Source: Saccharopolyspora rectivirgula DSM 43747 (GTDB lineage Bacteria > Actinomycetota > Actinomycetes > Mycobacteriales > Pseudonocardiaceae). Taken from it: a stretch of 55,943 bases of DNA. This document shows positions 50,430-55,943 of the stretch, piece by piece. A model generated the notes under the pieces. That model was given only the letters and a program-made list of their open reading frames with translations. It did not search any database and was not told where the DNA came from. The stretch lies in NCBI RefSeq assembly GCF_000497205.1, contig NZ_AYJW01000023.1, forward strand, positions 1-55,943. The letters run 5' to 3'. The first letter of the stretch is position 1, and each line of letters starts with the position of its first letter. Position numbers and translations under genes: made by a program.

Positions 50430-53393
50430 GTGAGCGCGGGCAAGTTCGGGCGTATCCGGGAAACACTGTTCCAGTGGCGCAACTGGTCACTGCCCACCAA
50501 GCTGGCCACAGTCCTGTTGGTACCGGCCCTGTTCGCCGTCACCCTCGGTGTTGTGCAGGTCCGCACCCAGATCGACGAGGCGAACGAGTACCAGCGGGTC
50601 AGCCAAGTTCTGGACGCCGTGGACCTGGTGGAGCCGTTGCTGGCCCAGGTCCAGCGGGAACGCACGACCGCCGTGGAGTACATCGTCGGTGACGTCGGCC
50701 CGGACGCGCTTCCGGCCACCACCGAGGCGGTCGACGAGGCCGTGCAAGACGTCCACGGGGTCTTCCAGCGCAACGACAACTACGGCCCCATCGTTGGCGA
50801 GCGGTACCGCGAGCTGCAGGAAGCCCTGGACGCGCTTCCCCAGCTGCGCCAGCAAGTCCGCGACCGGCAAATCCCGCCGGCCAAGGCGATCGAGGACTAC
50901 ACCGCCCTGGCCACCTCGGTGATGTCCCTGGACCGCGCGCTGACCAGTACGGTCGCCGACCGCCGGCTGTCCAGCAACGCCAACGCCCTGCTGGACCTGG
51001 TGGGCATGATGGAGGAGGTCCGCCTCCAGCAGGCGTGGGTGCTCACCGGGCTCACCGAAGGCGCCATCGACCAGGTGGCGCTGCAGAACCTCTCCGGTTC
51101 CAGGGCCCGACTGCTGCAGCGAATCGAAGACGCCCGCGCCACCGTCGCCAAGCACTGGCAGGACCGCCTGGAACGCACCCTGGAAGGCCAAGGCATCCTC
51201 GAGCGGAACCAGATGCTGATGGCCATCATCGCGGAAACCACCGACGACGTGCACAGCGGCAGCTACTCGGTGGACCGCAACCTGTGGAACCAGCGTTCCG
51301 ACGACTCCGTCGCCCTGATCAACGACGGTCACAGCGACCTCTCCGACGAAACCCGGCGCATCGCCTCCGAGCTGGAGGACGACGCCAGCGACACCGCGGG
51401 CTGGAGCTCCGTCGGCCTCCTGCTGGCGCTCGCCCTGTGCGCGGCGGTCATCGTCACCATCACCCGCCAGCTGCTCAACTCGATGAGCCAGCTGCGGTCG
51501 AGCGCCCTGGACGCGGCGAACAACCAGCTGCCCGCCGCGGTGGCCAGCATCCGCGCCGGCGCCCGCGCCGAAGAGGTCAGCATCGAACCGGTGCCGGTCA
51601 CCACGAAGGAAGAGGTCGGTCAGCTGGCCCGCGCGTTCGACCGCGTGAACCAAGCGGCCCTGCGGCTGGCCGCGGAGCAGGCCGACCTGCGGCGCGGCGT
51701 CAGCGACGTGTTCGTCAGCGTCTCCCGGCGGAGCCAGGCGCTGCTGGAACGGCAGCTGCGCCTGTTCGAGGAGCTCGAGCAGGACGAGGAAGACCCGGAC
51801 CAGCTGGCGCGTCTGTTCCAGCTGGACCACCTGGCCACCCGGATGCGCCGCAACAACGAGAACCTGATGGTGCTCTCCGGGCACTCCCTGGTGCGGCGCT
51901 TCACCAAGCCCACCGACCTGGCGGACGTGCTGCGGGCCGCGGTCTCCGAGATCGAGCAGTACCCGCGCGTCACCGTGCAGCCCCTGCCGTCGGTGAAGCT
52001 GCGCGGCAACACCGCCAGTGACATGGTGCGGTTGATGGCGGAGCTGATGGACAACGCCGCCAACTTCTCCGCCCCCGACACCACGGTCACCGTCTCCGGG
52101 TACCAGTCCGGCGAGGGCAACATCGTCATCGACATCCTCGACCAGGGCATCGGGATGAGCGAGGAACAGCTCGCCCGGGCCAACCGGGTGCTGGCCAGCG
52201 CCGACGAGGAGGAGATGGCCACCTCCCGGCGCATGGGCCTGTTCGTCGCCGGTCGACTGGCCGCCCGGCACGACGTCACCATCGAACTGCACGGCGGCAA
52301 GGACGTCGAAGGCCTGCGGGCCACCGTGGTCATCCCCGCGGACCACGTCGTCGGCGGTGAGCAGCGCGGCCCCGACGTGGTCGCCCCCGCTGCCGAGCCG
52401 GGGCGCCGCAACGGCCACTCGCACCCGCAGATGCCGACCTCCGGCACCTTCGGCACCGCGCTCGGCGGCCCCACCGAAAGCCCGGCCGCCCCGAGCACGC
52501 CCGCCGCGGAGCTGTCCTCGGGGGCGAGCCTCTTCCAGTCGAACTCCAGCGTCTCCGAGGCGCCCACCGAGCACCTGTTCGACAACGCGCCGAGCGGCCC
52601 GCAGCCCTCGGCCGAACCCGCGGAGCTGAACTGGCCCAGCACGGAGGAGGTCGAGCAGCGGCCGGAACCACCGCGCACCAGCCCCCAGGAGGGCACCACC
52701 CACCAGGAGGCCACCAGCCAGTGGTTCCAGCCCGCCAGCGAGAACCCGTACTTCAAGGAGCAGCTCGAATCCGGCGGGTTCAGCTGGCCCAGCGACGAGG
52801 AGGCCCAGCAGTCCGGTGCGGACCAGGACCCCGGCTTCCCCGCCGAAGAACCGGGTGGTAGCGGCTCCCAGCCCACCGCCGGGACCGCTCCCGCAACTGG
52901 TCAGGAAGGCCCGCAGCAGCCCGCGGAAACCCCCGTGACCGCTTCGGGACTGCCGCGACGAGTGCGGCGTCGGAAGCCGGAAGCTGAACAGCCAGCTGCC
53001 AGCAAGACGACCAGGAGCGCAGAAGAGATCAGCCGGCAACTCGCCGACAGGCACAATGGAATCCACTTCGGACAAATGAATCGCTCGGAGAACTCCGGGG
53101 TGAGCCCGGAAGCGCCAGCGGAAGGAACGGCCAGCTCCACGTGGAACTCCGGGCTGGACGAAGCCCGGAAAGCAGCGGAAGCCGCGGCCAACCCGGAGCC
53201 GACCTCGTTCACTTCCGCCGGCCTGCCCCGCCGCACCCCGAAGGCGCACCTGGTACCGGGCAGCTTCTCCGGTGCGTTCGAAGACTCGGCGAGTGCGGCG
53301 CCTCCGCGGGATGCGAAGAACATCCGCGGTCGGCTGGCCGATTTCCAGAGCGGCGTGCGTCGTGGCCGCCACCGGGCCAATGACGAGGAGTGA
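50430..53393 (+). CDS. cvnA: Conservon sensor kinase with NIT domain
   Basis: 987-residue membrane histidine kinase-like protein, first member of an actinobacterial conservon. Helix 1 at about 25-45 and helix 2 at about 324-345 frame an outer nitrate/nitrite-sensing (NIT) type helical domain. A HAMP region (about 346-410), LDHLATRMRRNNENL (about 464) and an HATPase with ELMDNAANFS (N box, about 535) and DQGIGMSEE (about 571) follow. Residues about 640-987 are disordered, rich in Pro, Glu and Ser. GTG at 50430 with GGAGG 6 nt upstream; upstream ATG has none. Conservons act as membrane complexes resembling G-protein signalling; the signal here is unknown. Confidence 0.88.
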   Translation: MSAGKFGRIRETLFQWRNWSLPTKLATVLLVPALFAVTLGVVQVRTQIDEANEYQRVSQVLDAVDLVEPLLAQVQRERTTAVEYIVGDVGPDALPATTEAVDEAVQDVHGVFQRNDNYGPIVGERYRELQEALDALPQLRQQVRDRQIPPAKAIEDYTALATSVMSLDRALTSTVADRRLSSNANALLDLVGMMEEVRLQQAWVLTGLTEGAIDQVALQNLSGSRARLLQRIEDARATVAKHWQDRLERTLEGQGILERNQMLMAIIAETTDDVHSGSYSVDRNLWNQRSDDSVALINDGHSDLSDETRRIASELEDDASDTAGWSSVGLLLALALCAAVIVTITRQLLNSMSQLRSSALDAANNQLPAAVASIRAGARAEEVSIEPVPVTTKEEVGQLARAFDRVNQAALRLAAEQADLRRGVSDVFVSVSRRSQALLERQLRLFEELEQDEEDPDQLARLFQLDHLATRMRRNNENLMVLSGHSLVRRFTKPTDLADVLRAAVSEIEQYPRVTVQPLPSVKLRGNTASDMVRLMAELMDNAANFSAPDTTVTVSGYQSGEGNIVIDILDQGIGMSEEQLARANRVLASADEEEMATSRRMGLFVAGRLAARHDVTIELHGGKDVEGLRATVVIPADHVVGGEQRGPDVVAPAAEPGRRNGHSHPQMPTSGTFGTALGGPTESPAAPSTPAAELSSGASLFQSNSSVSEAPTEHLFDNAPSGPQPSAEPAELNWPSTEEVEQRPEPPRTSPQEGTTHQEATSQWFQPASENPYFKEQLESGGFSWPSDEEAQQSGADQDPGFPAEEPGGSGSQPTAGTAPATGQEGPQQPAETPVTASGLPRRVRRRKPEAEQPAASKTTRSAEEISRQLADRHNGIHFGQMNRSENSGVSPEAPAEGTASSTWNSGLDEARKAAEAAANPEPTSFTSAGLPRRTPKAHLVPGSFSGAFEDSASAAPPRDAKNIRGRLADFQSGVRRGRHRANDEE

Positions 53394-53498
53394 GGGTCGT
53401 GCGCATGGCACTACGAGCAGAGCCCACCCGAACACAGTGACGAGCCCAGGAAAGTCCGCCGCGGACCGTGGTCATCTCGGCTACGAACAGGAGGTTGC

Positions 53499-53939
53499 AT
53501 GACTGCTCAGGAGACGATTTCCCGCAGGTTCGGCTGGCTGATCACGGACTTCACCGAGCGGGTCGCCGGTGTAGCCCACGCGATCGTGGTGTCGGCTGAC
53601 GGACTGCTGCTGACCGCCTCGGCAACCCTGCCGCGTGACCGGGCTGACCAGCTCGCCGCGGTTGCATCCGGTCTGTTGAGCCTCACCCAGGGCTCGGCGA
53701 AGTGCTTCGAAGCTGGGCGGGTGATCCAAACGATCGTCGAGATGGAACGCGGCACCCTGCTGCAGATGGGGATCAGCGACGGGTCGTGCCTCACCGTGCT
53801 CGCTTCCCCGCAGTGCGACATGGGGCTCGTCGCGTACGAGATGACCATGCTCGTCGAGCGGGTCGGCCAGATGCTGACGCCGGAAATCCGGTCGCAGCTG
53901 CAGTCTTCATCAAACTCGTACACGGGCCAGCTGGTGTGA
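53499..53939 (+). CDS. cvnB: Roadblock/LC7 domain protein (CvnB)
   Basis: 146-residue Roadblock/LC7 (MglB-like) protein. Seen: WLITDFTERVAGVAHAIVVSADGLLL, LPRDRADQLAAVASGLLSL and MGLVAYEMTMLVERVGQML, typical of conservon CvnB. These proteins act as regulators, possibly GTPase-activating partners, of the CvnD GTPase. ATG with AGGAGG 4 nt upstream, 105 nt after cvnA, and 7 nt before cvnC. Confidence 0.92.
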   Translation: MTAQETISRRFGWLITDFTERVAGVAHAIVVSADGLLLTASATLPRDRADQLAAVASGLLSLTQGSAKCFEAGRVIQTIVEMERGTLLQMGISDGSCLTVLASPQCDMGLVAYEMTMLVERVGQMLTPEIRSQLQSSSNSYTGQLV

Positions 53940-53946
53940 GGGCGCT

Positions 53947-54474
53947 ATGAGCAGAGGGGACTGGGACCGAAGATCCGACTCCGGTGACAACACCTTCGTA
54001 GAGGTCGTCAACAGCTTCAGCCTGGCCAGCGGCCGCCGGCGCAAGCGGCAGAAGCAGGAGGAAGAACAGCTGGCAGCGCAACGCGAGCCCAGCATGGACG
54101 ACCGCACGGAGTCGGAGCCCGACGAGATCGAGGTGCCAGCGGCCTCGAGCATCCGGTCTTACACCTGGACCGGTGGGCGAACCAAGTCGAACTACAAACT
54201 CGAGCTGGAAACCCTGGTTTCTACCAGTGAAGCCTACCGGCCAGGGATGGCCGTGAGGCTTGAGCACCAGTCGATCGCTGAACTGTGTGTCCATCCGAGA
54301 TCGGTAGCGGAAGTGGGGGCACTGTTGTCCGTGCCGATCGGCGTGGCTCGCGTACTGTTGGCCGACATGGCCGAACTGGGGTTGATCACCATTCACCAGA
54401 CGGTTAGCGAAAGCGGCAGTGCACCACATTTGGTGCTGATGGAAAGGGTATTGAGTGGACTCCGTCGGCTCTAG
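53947..54474 (+). CDS. cvnC: DUF742 protein (CvnC)
   Basis: 175 residues. The N-terminal third is charged and probably flexible; the C-terminal DUF742 domain (about 70-175) begins with RSYTWTGGRTKSNYKLELETLV and has a winged-helix-like body with VAEVGALLSVPIGVARVLLADMAELGLITI. Conservon member between roadblock and GTPase genes. The next gene starts 20 nt before its stop codon, so translation is coupled. Role is unknown, possibly a scaffold or DNA-binding output. Confidence 0.92.
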   Translation: MSRGDWDRRSDSGDNTFVEVVNSFSLASGRRRKRQKQEEEQLAAQREPSMDDRTESEPDEIEVPAASSIRSYTWTGGRTKSNYKLELETLVSTSEAYRPGMAVRLEHQSIAELCVHPRSVAEVGALLSVPIGVARVLLADMAELGLITIHQTVSESGSAPHLVLMERVLSGLRRL

Positions 54475-55078
54475 GGTCCCGCACGCCGGCCCCACCCCGC
54501 CACAGGCAACGCAACGCGGCGGCACCACCTCGGCGAAAATCGTTGTCGCCGGCGGCTTCGGGGTCGGCAAGACAACGTTTGTCGGGTCGGTATCGGAAAT
54601 CATGCCGCTCACCACCGAAGCGGTCATGACCGAGGCCAGTCGCGGAGTGGACGATCTCGGCGCAACCCCGAACAAGACCACGACAACCGTGGCCATGGAC
54701 TTCGGCCGGATCTCCCTGGACTCCGACCTGATCCTCTACTTGTTCGGCACCCCCGGCCAGCAGCGCTTCTGGTTCATGTGGGACGACCTGGTGCGCGGCG
54801 CCATCGGCGCGGTCGTGCTGGTCGACACCCGCCGACTCGCCGACTCCTTCTCCGCGGTGGACTTCTTCGAAGACCGCGGTCTCCCGTACCTGGTCGCGGT
54901 GAACTGCTTCGACGGCAAGATGCTGCACACCATCGAGCAGGTCCGGGAAGCAATGGCGATCGGGCCGGAAGTGCCGATCGGGCCGTGCGACGCGCGCGAC
55001 CGGGAATCCACGAAGCAGACTCTCATCGCCCTGGTCGAACACGCGATGCGGTGGTGGACCAGTCGGCAGTCGAGCTGA
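54455..55078 (+). CDS. cvnD: Conservon GTPase (CvnD)
   Basis: 207-residue small Ras-like GTPase. P-loop GGFGVGKTT (about 33-41), switch region with TPNKTTTTVAMDFG, G3-type FGTPGQQRF in place of DxxGQ, and VNCFDG near the usual G4 position. The N-terminal about 25 residues are flexible. GTG start with GGAAAGG 7 nt upstream, overlapping cvnC by 20 bp. It works with CvnB and CvnC below the CvnA sensor. The transcript ends at a strong hairpin. Confidence 0.92.
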   Translation: MDSVGSRVPHAGPTPPQATQRGGTTSAKIVVAGGFGVGKTTFVGSVSEIMPLTTEAVMTEASRGVDDLGATPNKTTTTVAMDFGRISLDSDLILYLFGTPGQQRFWFMWDDLVRGAIGAVVLVDTRRLADSFSAVDFFEDRGLPYLVAVNCFDGKMLHTIEQVREAMAIGPEVPIGPCDARDRESTKQTLIALVEHAMRWWTSRQSS

Positions 55079-55083
55079 GAACA

Positions 55084-55125
55084 GCGAGCCCGCTGCGGAT
55101 CCCCGCGGAACCGCAGCGGGCTCGC
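55084..55125. terminator. Terminator between cvnD and the DUF574 gene
   Basis: Perfect 15-bp stem (GCGAGCCCGCTGCGG with complement) around 12 nt, 6 nt after the cvnD stop and 20 nt before the convergent gene's stop. It works for both strands. Confidence 0.9.
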
Positions 55126-55144
55126 CAGTTCTCGAAGTGGGGAG

Positions 55145-55943
55145 TCAGGGCTTGCGAGCCACCCCGCCGAGCAGCAGGTGCTGCTCGGGCGTGAGCGGCT
55201 TGAGCCGCGGACCGTCCGGCCACCACTCGAACAGGTAGGTGAGCCCCGGCTCGACGAGCTCGAGACCGCAGAACATGTCGAGGATCTCCTGCCGGCCGCG
55301 GTAGAAGCAGCTGCCCATCAGGGTGTTGAACCGGGTCTGCGACTCCTCGGCCAGCTTCGCCAGGTCGCTGCCGTCCCCCGGGTTGTACAGGTGGGAGATC
55401 GCCACGAACGAACCGGACGGCAGCGCGTCGACGTAGCGCTGCATGATCTCCCGCGGCCCGTCCGAGTCCGTCACGTGGTGCAGCGTGTTGGCCTGGATCA
55501 GCGCGATCGGCCGGGTGAAGTCGAGGTTCCTGGTGACCACCGGGTGCTGCAGCACTTCCTCGGGTTTGCGGAGGTCGGCGACCGCGAAGTGGGTGCACTC
55601 GTTCTCCTCCAGCAGGGCCCGACCGTGGGCGGCGACCGACGGGTCGTTGTCGACGTAGACCACGTGCGCGTCCGGCAGCACCCGCTGCGCCGCCTGGTGG
55701 GTGTTCTCGGCGGTCGGCAGCCCGGATCCCAGGTCGAGGAACTGGTCGATGCCGGCCTCGGAGGCCAGGAAGCGGATCACCCGGATCAGCCACGCCCGGC
55801 ACTGGCGACCGACCTCCACCGCCTCCGGGGCGATTTCCAGCAGCTTGCGAAGCACCTGCCGGTCGACCTCGAAGTTGTCCTTGCCCCCGACGAAGGCGTC
55901 GTAGACCCGCGCGATGCTCGGTTTCGTCGTGTCGATGTTCAGG
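55145..55943 (-). CDS. SAM-dependent methyltransferase DUF574 (partial, 5' end outside)
   Basis: At least 265 residues; the frame stays open to the right edge, and the first visible residues (TTKPSIARVYDAFVGGKDNF, then EVDR) are already the conserved N-terminus of DUF574, so only a short stretch is missing. Seen: FLDLGSGLPTAENTHQ (SAM-binding), VVYVDNDPSVAAHGRALL, and HLYNPGD. Actinobacterial methyltransferase-like proteins of unknown substrate, often near conservons and regulators. The ATG at 55855 is internal and not the start. Confidence 0.88.
   Translation of the reverse strand, partial: LNIDTTKPSIARVYDAFVGGKDNFEVDRQVLRKLLEIAPEAVEVGRQCRAWLIRVIRFLASEAGIDQFLDLGSGLPTAENTHQAAQRVLPDAHVVYVDNDPSVAAHGRALLEENECTHFAVADLRKPEEVLQHPVVTRNLDFTRPIALIQANTLHHVTDSDGPREIMQRYVDALPSGSFVAISHLYNPGDGSDLAKLAEESQTRFNTLMGSCFYRGRQEILDMFCGLELVEPGLTYLFEWWPDGPRLKPLTPEQHLLLGGVARKP

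Overview
The window is high-GC DNA with strong G/C bias at third codon positions, many GTG/TTG starts, leaderless genes with a TAnnnT box 6-7 nt before the start codon, PE/PPE/EspG proteins, SepH, a conservon and DUF574. Together these point to a filamentous actinobacterium of the Pseudonocardiales type (Saccharopolyspora-like). That assignment is inferred; there is no rRNA in the window. From about 4.7 to 26.6 kb the order DUF2530, MarR, TrmH-type methyltransferase, DUF2537, SepH, SerC, CitA, GltA matches, from memory, the Mycobacterium tuberculosis Rv0879c-Rv0896 neighbourhood, with transporters and metabolic genes inserted. This part is therefore conserved backbone.

Layout. 0-4.6 kb (minus strand): a type VII secretion substrate cluster of an EspG chaperone, a PE-like protein, a PPE/WXG protein with a long Gly/Ala tail, and three DUF3558 lipoproteins, two of them nearly identical and flanking the PPE gene. 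4.7-9.2 kb: DUF2530, a purine permease (NCS2), a leaderless marR-MFS pair and sodA; between the MFS gene and sodA lies an IdeR/DtxR iron box placed on a promoter and followed 50 bp later by a terminator, a good candidate for an iron-controlled small RNA. 9.4-18 kb: GCS2-family ligase, TrmH methyltransferase, DUF2537, sepH, serC, citA, pdxH. 18-31.3 kb: MFS exporter, APC permease, aldose epimerase, acyl-CoA dehydrogenase divergent from a TetR-PfkB kinase pair, gltA, glpD, a second TetR regulator divergent from an AGPS-like FAD oxidase, and a GNAT acetyltransferase.

31.4-36.2 kb (minus): an unusual five-gene cluster around a soluble FtsK/EccC-like ATPase without membrane segments, with two 83-86 residue helical proteins of WXG100-like size, a coiled-coil protein and a 266-residue protein of unknown family. 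I consider it the best candidate for an undescribed system. 36.2-40.2 kb: PRC-barrel protein, monoacylglycerol lipase-like hydrolase, DUF4232 lipoprotein, and a GH25-LysM lysozyme without a signal peptide. 40.2-44.4 kb: a tightly coupled operon of a DMT/NIPA-like transporter, GT4, alpha/beta hydrolase and GT4, probably glycolipid or envelope glycoconjugate related. 44.4-49.7 kb: I36-like secreted inhibitor, FAD dehydrogenase, YrhK, a small secreted protein, and an acetate symporter with its DUF485 partner.

50-55.9 kb: a complete conservon (CvnA sensor kinase, CvnB roadblock, CvnC DUF742, CvnD GTPase) behind a strong promoter and a 300-nt leader, closed by a 15-bp terminator, then a DUF574 methyltransferase cut by the right edge. 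A family of short palindromes (core AAGGGAACTTTTC) recurs three times between genes. No tRNA, rRNA, CRISPR, insertion sequence or prophage was seen.
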